In this document: positions 1-7,031 of the stretch, one piece after another
How positions within the stretch are numbered: the first letter of the stretch is position 1
Layout of the letters: each line of letters opens with the position of its first letter
NCBI RefSeq assembly: GCF_029870285.1
Contig: NZ_JACSYA010000004.1
Coordinates: forward strand, 62,001 to 126,000
Length of the DNA: 64,000 nucleotides
Reading direction: 5' to 3'
DNA from: Delftia sp. PS-11
GTDB lineage: Bacteria; Pseudomonadota; Gammaproteobacteria; Burkholderiales; Burkholderiaceae_C
Notes under the pieces: model-generated
What the model saw: only the letters and a program-made list of their open reading frames with translations
What the model was told of the DNA's origin: nothing
The model's database searches: none
Program-made: the position numbers and the translations under genes

Positions 1-585
1 GGGCGCTGCCTGAGCCGCGCCTGCGGCCTCGGGAATGCGCACCTGCCACAGCGCATGGATGGACAGCAGCCCCAGGGCGAGCGATGGCACGTAGGCCGAC
101 ACCAGGGGCCAGGGCATCCACTGCGCGACCAGGCCGCCGACCACAGGGCCCAGGCCGAAGCCGAAGGCAATGGTCAGGCTGGTCGTGGCGGCGGCGCGCT
201 GCAGGTCGCCCTTGTTGTTGAGCCGTGTCATGCCCACCGAGGCCGAGGTGGTGATCAGCCCCGATGCGACGCCGATGACCACGCGGGCCAGCGCGAAGCT
301 GGGCACATTCCAGGCCAGGGCCGATGCGGCCACGCCCAGCGTCATCAGGATCAGGCCCGCGCGCAGCACGGGCACGAAGCCGAAGCGGTCGGTCAGCCGG
401 CCCAGCAGCAGCAGGCTGGCCAGCGTGCCCAGCATGTAGGCAACGAAAATCTGCGTGATGTGGCTGGGCTGCAGGCCCCAGGCCTGCTGGTACAGCGGGT
501 ACAGCGGACTGGCCAGGGCCGTGCCCATGACGCCCACGCACATGGAAAAACACACCCAGGCATAGGGCGGCCAACGGGATTGCAT
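1..585 (-). CDS. MFS transporter, N-terminal part (runs off window)
   Basis: Reading leftward from an ATG at 585, 195 codons stay open to base 1, so the C-terminal half lies outside the window. The visible part has about six hydrophobic segments. Between the second and third is the major facilitator motif A, seen as GRLTDRFGF near residues 62-70. The family moves small molecules across the inner membrane by proton antiport or symport; the substrate cannot be told. The opening residues MQSRWPPYAW lead straight into the first helix, which supports this start, although no clear ribosome-binding site precedes it. The gene is preceded by a dispersed repeat. Confidence 0.85.
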   Translation of the reverse strand, partial: MQSRWPPYAWVCFSMCVGVMGTALASPLYPLYQQAWGLQPSHITQIFVAYMLGTLASLLLLGRLTDRFGFVPVLRAGLILMTLGVAASALAWNVPSFALARVVIGVASGLITTSASVGMTRLNNKGDLQRAAATTSLTIAFGFGLGPVVGGLVAQWMPWPLVSAYVPSLALGLLSIHALWQVRIPEAAGAAQAAP

Positions 586-664
586 AGGGGGTAGAACGGC
601 AATTGCACCGCCAGGGCGCCAGGGCCTGTCGGTGGATCAGCGGATGGGGGAGCCCTGGATTTTA

Positions 665-786
665 GAACCGCTAACACAACCCTTGATACGTCGTTGCTTC
701 GCCTTGTCGTACCGTTTGTACTGCCTGCGGCTTCGCGCCTCGTCTCAACCGCAAATCTTCGATTTGCTGGGTCGTGTTAGCGGTTC
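665..786. repeat. 122-bp dispersed element, copy 1, flanked by TTA
   Basis: An element with 18-bp terminal inverted repeats (left arm GAACCGCTAACACAACCC at 665-682, right arm 769-786, one mismatch). It contains a perfect 7-bp hairpin GCAAATC-TTC-GATTTGC at 751-767. The identical sequence, with one base changed, recurs at 26032-26153. TTA stands directly on both sides (662-664 and 787-789). The right-hand TTA is the complement of the TAA stop of the REC-GGDEF gene. It could be a MITE-like or REP-like unit, or a transcription-ending structure. Bases 586-661, between it and the MFS start, show nothing recognisable. Confidence 0.9.
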
Positions 787-1737
787 TTAGTCATCGGCCC
801 AGACGGTGCGGTTGCGGCCGGCGTTCTTGGCCTGGTACAGGCGCTTGTCGGCCTGTTCCAGCAATTGCTGGGTGCGGCTGCCTGGCGCAGGCACCATGCT
901 GGCGATGCCCATGCTGATCGTGACCTGGCCGCTGATGGGCGAGGCCGCGTGCGGCAGTGCCAGCGAATTGACGGCGCCGCTGATGCCCTGCGCCACCTGG
1001 ACCGCGCCGTCCAGGTCCGTGTGCGGCAGCATGCAGATGAACTCCTCGCCGCCATAGCGTGCCAGCATGTCGCCGGGGCGGCGCAGCACGCCGAAGATGG
1101 CCTGGGCCAGCCGGGTCAGGCATTCGTCGCCTGCCATATGCCCGTAGTGGTCGTTGTAGTCCTTGAAATAGTCCACATCGATCATCGCCAGCGACAGCGG
1201 CTGGCCCAGCCGCTGCAGGCGCATGAACTCGCGCGAGAACTGGGTGCCGAAGAAGCGCCGGTTGGCAACGCCCGTGAGCGCGTCGCTGTGCGACAGCAGC
1301 TGCAGCATCTGGCGCTGGCGCGCGATCTCCAGGTGGTTGCGCACGCGGGCCTGCAGCACCGGCGCGCGAAAGGGCTTGGTCACGAAGTCCACGGCCCCCA
1401 GGTTCAGGCCCAGTTCCTCGCAATGGGGCTCGGTCACTGCCGTGAGGAAGATCACGGGGATATGCGATGTCTCCAGATCCGCCTTGAGACGGCGGCAGAC
1501 CTCGAAGCCGTCCATCTGCGGCATGCGGATGTCCAGCAGCACCAGATCGGGCTGGTGCTGGCGGGCCAGTGCCAGCGCCTCCTCGCCGTTGTACGCCACG
1601 GTCAGGTCGCACATGCCGCGCAATACATGGCAGATGACAGCGGCGTTGTCCGGCACATCGTCCACGACCAGCACCTTTTGCGTTGCAGGCAGAGGCTGGA
1701 GCAGGTGAGGCGGGGCTGGAAAGGCGGAATGGGGCAT
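787..1737 (-). CDS. Response regulator with GGDEF output (diguanylate cyclase)
   Basis: A 316-residue protein with a receiver domain (about 20-135) followed by a GGDEF domain (about 150-310), the PleD/WspR-like arrangement that makes cyclic-di-GMP when phosphorylated. Visible residues are the acidic DD pair at 26-27, phospho-acceptor D69 in LLDIRMP, the conserved TKPF lysine near 121, and the active-site GGEEF at 229-233. The RPGD sequence at 220-223, five residues before GGEEF, is a canonical inhibitory I-site, so product feedback is expected. I chose the ATG at 1737. A TTG further upstream would add 38 residues with no domain and run through a palindrome. No partner kinase is adjacent. Confidence 0.9.
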   Translation of the reverse strand: MPHSAFPAPPHLLQPLPATQKVLVVDDVPDNAAVICHVLRGMCDLTVAYNGEEALALARQHQPDLVLLDIRMPQMDGFEVCRRLKADLETSHIPVIFLTAVTEPHCEELGLNLGAVDFVTKPFRAPVLQARVRNHLEIARQRQMLQLLSHSDALTGVANRRFFGTQFSREFMRLQRLGQPLSLAMIDVDYFKDYNDHYGHMAGDECLTRLAQAIFGVLRRPGDMLARYGGEEFICMLPHTDLDGAVQVAQGISGAVNSLALPHAASPISGQVTISMGIASMVPAPGSRTQQLLEQADKRLYQAKNAGRNRTVWADD

Positions 1738-1807
1738 GGCGGCAGCAACGTCCAAAGGAGGATACCGCCAAACCTCCAGCCGCACAGGTCGGGCGTCGGT
1801 TTCCGGA

Positions 1808-1835
1808 CAATTTGTAAAGATTTGTTTACAAATTG
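1808..1835. promoter_or_regulatory. Perfect 11-bp inverted repeat in AT-rich spacer
   Basis: CAATTTGTAAA, six bases, then TTTACAAATTG forms a perfect inverted repeat in otherwise GC-rich DNA. It lies between the end of srkA and the start of the REC-GGDEF gene, both on the minus strand. No T-run follows on the minus strand, so an operator for the cyclase gene is at least as likely as a terminator. The binding protein is unknown. Confidence 0.5.
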
Positions 1836-1859
1836 GGCGGACTGTGCACAACCCCGCCT

Positions 1860-2921
1860 TCAGGCGTACAGCGGCTCCTCCTGCATGGCCTCGATCTGTT
1901 CATGGAGCATGTCCACCTGGCCGCGCCAGTAGTCGGGGGTGCCGAACCAGGGGAAATTGATGGCGAAGGTCGGGTCGTCCTGGCGCCGTGCCAGCCAGGC
2001 GCTGTAGTGGATCAGGCGCAGCGTGCGCAGCGGCTCGATCAGGGCCAGCTCGCGGCGGTCGAAGGGCCGGAACTGCTCGTAGCCGTCGAGCAGCGCGCCC
2101 AGCTGGCGCGTGCGCTGGGCGCGGTCGCCCGACAGCAGCATCCACAGGTCCTGCACCGCCGGGCCGGTGCGCGCATCGTCCAGGTCCACGAAGTGCGGGC
2201 CGCCACGGCCCTCGTCGTCCAGGGGCGTCCACAGCACGTTGCCGGGGTGGCAGTCGCCATGCAGGCGCAGCACGCGCGCGCTGTGCAGTCCGAAGTGGCC
2301 CGCTGCGCTCAGGCCGTCCGCCGCTGGCGCCATCAGGTCCAGCGCCTGCTGGCAGGCCGCTTTCCAGGCGGATTCGACCTCCAGTGGAATCATTTGCTGC
2401 GACAGCAGCCACTGCATGCAGTCCTGGCCGAAGCTGGCCAGATCCAGCGCGGGCCGGTGTGCAAAAGGCTGGCTTTCGCCCACGGTATGGATGCGCGCCA
2501 GAAAGCGCCCGATCCACTCCAGCACCTCGAAATCATCGAGTTCGGGCGGCCTGCCGCCGCGCCAGGGGCTGACCGAGAAGTCAAAGCCTGCATGGCTGTG
2601 CAGCGTGGCGCCCTGCAGCACCAGAGGCGCCACGGCTGGCACCTCGGCGGCGGCCAGCTCGGCGCTGAAAGCGTGTTCTTCCAGAATCTGCGCGCGGCTC
2701 CAGCGGCCCGGGCGGTAGAACTTGAGCACCACGCGCTGGCCGTCGTCGAGCACCGCCTGATAGACGCGGTTCTCATACGAGGCCAGGGCCGTGAGCCGGC
2801 CATCGCCCCACAGGCCCACCGAGGCCAGGGCGTCGAGCACCACGTCTGGCGTGAGCTGCGCATAGGCATGGCCGGCCTGTGGCAAGGCGTTGAAGTCGGA
2901 ATCGTTGGATAGGGCAGACAT
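1860..2921 (-). CDS. srkA: Stress response Ser/Thr kinase SrkA (YihE/RdoA)
   Basis: A 353-residue aminoglycoside-phosphotransferase-fold kinase. The catalytic loop reads LHGDCHPGN and the metal-binding segment is FVDLDDA. The ATP-side lysine is in VVLKFYRPGRW. The surrounding blocks (ALASYENRVYQ, SPWRGGRPPE) match the SrkA family, a cytoplasmic protein kinase that protects against stress-induced death in E. coli. The length is close to the usual 325-350 residues. The ATG at 2921 is chosen because the reading frame further upstream is low-complexity Arg/Pro/Ala sequence unlike any family member. Confidence 0.92.
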   Translation of the reverse strand: MSALSNDSDFNALPQAGHAYAQLTPDVVLDALASVGLWGDGRLTALASYENRVYQAVLDDGQRVVLKFYRPGRWSRAQILEEHAFSAELAAAEVPAVAPLVLQGATLHSHAGFDFSVSPWRGGRPPELDDFEVLEWIGRFLARIHTVGESQPFAHRPALDLASFGQDCMQWLLSQQMIPLEVESAWKAACQQALDLMAPAADGLSAAGHFGLHSARVLRLHGDCHPGNVLWTPLDDEGRGGPHFVDLDDARTGPAVQDLWMLLSGDRAQRTRQLGALLDGYEQFRPFDRRELALIEPLRTLRLIHYSAWLARRQDDPTFAINFPWFGTPDYWRGQVDMLHEQIEAMQEEPLYA

Positions 2922-3057
2922 CCGGCCATTGTCGCCGGGCCAGGCCCTGTTTCGCCGGGGCCGGGCATTGCATGGCCCACGCCGCCGCTGTGCGCGGGCG
3001 GGCCTGCCCTGGGTGTGCCAGGCCGTGCAGCTGGCGCCGTGCGCCAGCGTCAACCCG

Positions 3058-3474
3058 TCAGGCCAGCGTGATCTGCACGTCGATGTTGCCGCGCGTGGCG
3101 TTGGAGTAGGGGCAGACCTGGTGGGCGGCATCCACCAGCGCCTGGGCCTGGGCGCGGTCCATGCCGGGCAGGCTGACCTTCAGGCGGGCGGCGATGCCGT
3201 AGGCGTTGGGGATGGTGCCCAGGTCCACTTCGGCGTCGATGGACAGGTCCTGGGGCAGCGCGATCTTTTGCTGTCCGGCCACGGCCTTGATGGCGCCGAT
3301 GAAGCAGGCCGAGTAGCCGGCTGCGAACAGCTGCTCGGGGTTGGTGCCCGCGCCGCTGGAGCCGGGCGAGGACAGCGTCACGTCCAGGCGTCCGTCGTCG
3401 GTGCGCGAGGCGCCGTCGCGGCCGCCGGTGGTGTGGGCGCGTGCGGTGTACAGGACTTTTTCGAGCTGGGCCAT
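3058..3474 (-). CDS. ohr: Organic hydroperoxide resistance protein Ohr
   Basis: A 138-residue OsmC/Ohr-family thiol peroxidase that reduces organic and fatty-acid hydroperoxides. The two redox cysteines are visible: C57 in GYSACFIGA and C121 in [12 protein letters not shown]. An AAGGAAG ribosome-binding site stands 6-7 bases before the ATG at 3474. It lies 64 bp downstream of ohrR on the same strand, so the two genes probably form one peroxide-inducible unit, though a separate promoter in the short spacer cannot be excluded. Confidence 0.96.
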   Translation of the reverse strand: MAQLEKVLYTARAHTTGGRDGASRTDDGRLDVTLSSPGSSGAGTNPEQLFAAGYSACFIGAIKAVAGQQKIALPQDLSIDAEVDLGTIPNAYGIAARLKVSLPGMDRAQAQALVDAAHQVCPYSNATRGNIDVQITLA

Positions 3475-3538
3475 GGTGTCTTCCTTTTGCAAAGATGTCC
3501 GGCTGTGCGGACGGGGGGAGGAAATCGTCGTTGTGCCC

Positions 3539-4006
3539 TCAGGCGCCACGGCGCGGCGTCAGCCGTTCGCGCAGCGCGCTGAGCTGCTGCGTCAGCGCAT
3601 GCAGCTCGGGCAGGGTGCACTGCGTGCTTTGCAGCACGCAGGCGGGAATTTTTTCAGCCTCGGCGCGCAGCGCACGCCCCTGGGCCGTGAGCGTGACGCG
3701 CACGCGGCGCTCGTCGCTGGCATCGCGCAGCCGCGCCACCAGGCCCGAGGCTTCGAGCCGCTTGAGCAGCGGCGTCAGCGTGCCCGAATCCAGGGTCAGC
3801 CGCTCGCCGATGTCCGACACGCCCAGCCCATCGTTTTCCCACAGCACCAGCATCACCAGGTACTGCGGATAGGTCAGGCCGATGGTTTCGAGCAGCGGCT
3901 TGTACAGCTTGGTCATGGCCAGCGAGGCCGAGTACAGCGCAAAGCAGACCTGGTTGTCGAGCTTGAGCAGTTCGGGGGTGCTGATCGGGGTGGCGTTGCG
4001 TGGCAT
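3539..4006 (-). CDS. ohrR: MarR-family peroxide sensor OhrR
   Basis: A 155-residue winged-helix repressor that senses organic hydroperoxides through a reactive N-terminal cysteine. Here this is C21 in [13 protein letters not shown], with the partner tyrosines Y36 and Y47. The winged helix (about 50-100) carries [16 protein letters not shown] and [10 protein letters not shown]. The ATG at 4006 gives the usual length; a TTG seven codons upstream would run into the operator. Two AATT-type palindromes just upstream suggest autoregulation. Confidence 0.94.
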   Translation of the reverse strand: MPRNATPISTPELLKLDNQVCFALYSASLAMTKLYKPLLETIGLTYPQYLVMLVLWENDGLGVSDIGERLTLDSGTLTPLLKRLEASGLVARLRDASDERRVRVTLTAQGRALRAEAEKIPACVLQSTQCTLPELHALTQQLSALRERLTPRRGA

Positions 4007-4024
4007 GGGGTGAATTATTGCTGG

Positions 4025-4051
4025 CAATTAAATTGTGCGCAATCTAATTGC
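4025..4051. promoter_or_regulatory. Candidate OhrR operator, two AATT palindromes
   Basis: CAATTAAATTG (4025-4035) is a perfect palindrome. GCAATCTAATTGC (4039-4051) is a second inverted repeat, centred 15 bp away. Known OhrR sites are AT-rich inverted repeats around AATT, and this position 20-45 bp before the ohrR start suits autorepression. The assignment rests on position and pattern only. Confidence 0.6.
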
Positions 4052-4054
4052 GGG

Positions 4055-4078
4055 AAAAACCCCGGACTGACCGGGGTT
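4055..4078 (-). terminator. Rho-independent terminator of the crotonase gene
   Basis: Read on the minus strand: stem AACCCCGG, loop TCAGT, stem CCGGGGTT, then a run of T. It lies 114 bases after the crotonase stop and just before the ohrR operator, so it separates the two units. Confidence 0.75.
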
Positions 4079-4192
4079 GTGTTCCAGGGCCTGCCCGCGC
4101 AGGCATGGGGTGCGCTCTGCGTGCAAGCGCGGGCGCCTTGCATCTGACCCCGCTGCCGGGCAACGCGATCCCCAGATCCGTGGGAACAGGCC

Positions 4193-5008
4193 CTAACGCC
4201 CCGTGAACCGGGCCGGACGCTTTTCGATGAAGGAGCGCACGCCCTCGGCGGCATCCTCGCTCTGGGCCAGCCGCTGCTGCACGGGCAGGAAGTCGGCCAC
4301 GGCCGCTGCCTGCCCCAGCTCGATGGCCTTGAGCACATTGAGCCGCGTCGCCACCACGGCCTGCGGCGCCTGGGCCGCGATGCGCTCGGCGATGGCAAAG
4401 GCCTCGGCCAGCTCCTGGCCGGCGGGCACCACCTTCTGCACGAAGTTCAGCCGGTAGGCTTCGGCGCTGCCGAATTCGTCGGCCGTCAGCAGGTGCAGCA
4501 TGGCGTTGCCCACGCCTGCGCGCTCGGCCATGCGCAGCGTGGCGCCTCCCGTGGGCATGATGCAGCGCTGCACTTCCAGCTGGGAGAAGCGGCAGTCGTC
4601 GGCTGCGACCACGATGTCGGCGCCCAGCATCAGCTCGATGCCCACGGTGAAGCAGATGCCCTTGACCGCCACCACCATGGGCTTGGTGCGGCGCCGGTAG
4701 CCGGGCAGCCCGTAGTCGTGCGGCTCGACCAGGCCCGGCGGTATGGCCTTTTTGCCCGCGCGCAGGAATTCGGCCATCACCGGCAGGTCCAGCCCGGCCG
4801 TGAAATGGCTGCCGAAGGCGTGCAGCACGCCCACGCGCAGCGCGGGGTCGTCATCCAGCCGGGTATAGGCCTCGGCCAGCTGCTGGAACATGGCAGGCGT
4901 CCAGCCGTTGCGCTTGGCCGGGCGGTTGATGCCGATCAGCAGCACATGGCCGCGCACTTCGCAGCTGATGCAGCCTTCGGGGGGCGGGGTAGGGGTTTCA
5001 ATGTCCAT
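4193..5008 (-). CDS. Enoyl-CoA hydratase/isomerase family protein
   Basis: A 271-residue crotonase-fold enzyme acting on acyl-CoA thioesters in the cytoplasm. The oxyanion-hole segments are at HFTAGLDL and VKGICFTVG. Glutamates that align with the two catalytic ones of rat crotonase appear in GIELMLGAD and SQLEVQR, so a hydratase is plausible. An AGGAGA ribosome-binding site precedes the ATG at 5008; an upstream start would lack one. It lies beside the IclR regulator on the same strand, 68 bp downstream, and could supply the hydratase step missing from the divergent acyl-CoA operon. Confidence 0.88.
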   Translation of the reverse strand: MDIETPTPPPEGCISCEVRGHVLLIGINRPAKRNGWTPAMFQQLAEAYTRLDDDPALRVGVLHAFGSHFTAGLDLPVMAEFLRAGKKAIPPGLVEPHDYGLPGYRRRTKPMVVAVKGICFTVGIELMLGADIVVAADDCRFSQLEVQRCIMPTGGATLRMAERAGVGNAMLHLLTADEFGSAEAYRLNFVQKVVPAGQELAEAFAIAERIAAQAPQAVVATRLNVLKAIELGQAAAVADFLPVQQRLAQSEDAAEGVRSFIEKRPARFTGR

Positions 5009-5076
5009 GTGTGTCTCCTGCGCGGCAACCATAGTGCAGCGCCGTGGGCGGCGCAGTCGCGCACAGGACGCGGCAT

Positions 5077-5844
5077 CTACCGCAGCCCGTGGACCTGCAG
5101 CCCTGCCATGCCGATCTCCTCGCGCAGGATGCGCAGCGCCGCTGTCTTGTGTGCGCCATCCATGCGGCTGTGATGGCCGGCCACGCTCAGTGCGGCGACA
5201 TGGCCTGGCTCCAGCGCGATGGGCAGCCCCACGCCAATGGCGCCCGAGGTCAGCAGGTTCAGGCTTTCCGAATGGCCCTGGCGGCGCGTGTGCGCCACCA
5301 TCTCGCGCAGGCGCTCGCGGCTGATGCCGGCAGATTCATAGTCGAGCCTGCGGCGCTGGTGGATCTGCTCCAGCTCGCGGTCGCGCAGCGTGGCCGCCAG
5401 CGCCAGGCTGGCCGTGCCCTGGCCCAGCAGGCGCATCTGGCCCGTCATCAGGCTGTGCGCAGGCAGTGCGCTGGCGCCGATCTGCACATGCAGGCAGTGC
5501 GCGAAGTCGCCATTGCGGATGACGAGGAACACCGTGTCCTGCGTGCGCCGCGTCACGTTCAGCATCACCGGGCGGCAGGCCTCGAACACGGGCGGACGGG
5601 CCAGCGTCTGCAGGCCGCACAGCATGGCCTCCACGCCCAGACCATAGCGTCCGCTGGCCGCATCCTTGGCCGCCAGGCCGGTGGAGACCAGCACCATCAG
5701 GTGCCGGCGCGCCGTGCTGCGGTCCAGCCCGCACAGCGCGGACAGTTCGCGGATGGACAGGCCCCGCACGTGGTGGCGTGCCAGCAGCTTGAAAACGGCC
5801 ACCAGCCGCGCCGCGCTCTGGGCTCCGGGAAATCCTGAGTTCAT
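5077..5844 (-). CDS. IclR-family transcriptional regulator
   Basis: A 255-residue regulator with an N-terminal winged helix (about 10-70, containing LSIRELSALCGLDRSTARRH) and a C-terminal IclR effector-binding domain. The C-terminal GHSESLNLLTSGAIGVGLPI block is typical of that domain. Family members usually sit next to, and divergent from, the catabolic genes they control and bind a pathway substrate or intermediate. This one is divergent from the operon starting at 5940, with a 95-bp shared promoter region. The crotonase gene follows it on the same strand and may be co-transcribed. Confidence 0.93.
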   Translation of the reverse strand: MNSGFPGAQSAARLVAVFKLLARHHVRGLSIRELSALCGLDRSTARRHLMVLVSTGLAAKDAASGRYGLGVEAMLCGLQTLARPPVFEACRPVMLNVTRRTQDTVFLVIRNGDFAHCLHVQIGASALPAHSLMTGQMRLLGQGTASLALAATLRDRELEQIHQRRRLDYESAGISRERLREMVAHTRRQGHSESLNLLTSGAIGVGLPIALEPGHVAALSVAGHHSRMDGAHKTAALRILREEIGMAGLQVHGLR

Positions 5845-5939
5845 ATGGTGAACATTTCCCGCGCCACGCTTTGCCAGGGCGGCCATGGCGCGCCGATAGT
5901 GCGCTGTCGGCACGCCGTGCCATGGACCAGGAGCCCTTG

Positions 5940-7022
5940 ATGAATGCCTACAGGCCAGTGCATATGCCCCATGTCCCCCCCGTTGCCGGTGATGCGCGCA
6001 AGCCGCGCTGGACGCAGCGTCCGCCCCAGTCCAACTGGGGCGACTTCGGGCCCGACGACCAGTGGGGCCGCCTGAACTACCTGACCGCCGACAAGGTGCG
6101 CGAGGCGGTGCTGGAGGTGCAGTCCGGCCAGCGCTTTTGCCTGAGTCTGCCACTGGACAAACCGGGCGGCAATGCGCTCAACCCGCGCCGGCATCCGCCC
6201 GTCATACGCCCGGCGCAGCGGCCGCTGGGGCCGGGCATGAACTTCGCGCTGGCCCGCGAAAACCCCGGCAGCACCGACGTGGTCTGCGACGATCAGGCCC
6301 AGCTCTACCTGCAGTACTCCACCCAGTGGGATGCGCTGTCGCACATGGGCAGCCATTTCGATGTGGACGGCGACGGCGTGGACGAGCTGGTTTACTACAA
6401 CGGTTTCCAGGCCGGCATCGACATCCTGGCGCCCCAGGACCTGCCCGGGCGCGGGGGCGAGTCGCGTGCGCTGGCCCTGGGCGTGGAGCGGCTGGCCGAG
6501 GCCGCCATCCAGGGGCGGGGGGTTCTGCTGGATCTGCGCCGGCATTTCGGCGATGGCCACACGCTGGTGACGGGGCGCATGCTCCAGCAGGTGATGGCGC
6601 AGGACGGCATCGTGCCCGCGCGCGGCGACATCGTGGCGCTGTACACGGGCTTCAGCGAGGCGCTGCTGGCGCTGGACGCCTCGCCCAGTCCCGACATGCC
6701 GCACACCGTGGGCGCGGTGCTGGACGGGCGCGACCCCGGGCTGCAGCAGTGGATCATCGACAGCGGCATCAGCGCCCTGGTGGCCGACAACTACGGCGTG
6801 GAGCAGGTGCCCGGCACGCCGCAGCAGGGGCCGTGCGCCCTTTTGCCGCTGCATGAGCTGTGCCTGTTCAAGCTGGGCATGCCGCTGGGCGAGCTGTGGT
6901 ATCTGCATGAGCTGGCCCTGTGGCTGCGCGCGGCCGGGCGCCACCGTTTCCTGCTCACGGCGCCTGCGCTGCGTCTGCCTGGGGCCGTGGGCTCGCCGGT
7001 CACGCCCGTGGCCACGGTGTAG
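5940..7022 (+). CDS. Cyclase-family (kynurenine formamidase-like) metal hydrolase
   Basis: A 360-residue member of the cyclase family (Pfam PF04199), metal-dependent hydrolases that open cyclic or amide bonds, such as bacterial kynurenine formamidase. The metal-binding signature is SHMGSHFDVDG near residue 140. It is longer than KynB (about 210 residues) and resembles the larger, mostly uncharacterised subgroup. The ATG at 5940 follows a good GGAG site; an upstream ATG at 5922 lacks one. It is the first gene of an operon with CoA ligase, dehydrogenase, SDR and transport proteins, so a ring-opening or amide-cleaving step is possible. Confidence 0.88.
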   Translation: MNAYRPVHMPHVPPVAGDARKPRWTQRPPQSNWGDFGPDDQWGRLNYLTADKVREAVLEVQSGQRFCLSLPLDKPGGNALNPRRHPPVIRPAQRPLGPGMNFALARENPGSTDVVCDDQAQLYLQYSTQWDALSHMGSHFDVDGDGVDELVYYNGFQAGIDILAPQDLPGRGGESRALALGVERLAEAAIQGRGVLLDLRRHFGDGHTLVTGRMLQQVMAQDGIVPARGDIVALYTGFSEALLALDASPSPDMPHTVGAVLDGRDPGLQQWIIDSGISALVADNYGVEQVPGTPQQGPCALLPLHELCLFKLGMPLGELWYLHELALWLRAAGRHRFLLTAPALRLPGAVGSPVTPVATV

Positions 7023-7031
7023 GAGGCGGGC

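Noticed and set aside
665..786. Reading the 122-bp repeat as a CRISPR repeat, tRNA or insertion sequence
   Set aside because: There is no spaced array, no cloverleaf and no transposase frame; the copies are single and 25 kb apart.
5845..5939. A specific IclR operator palindrome in the divergent spacer
   Set aside because: No convincing inverted repeat was found in the 95 bp, though the layout implies that a site exists there.
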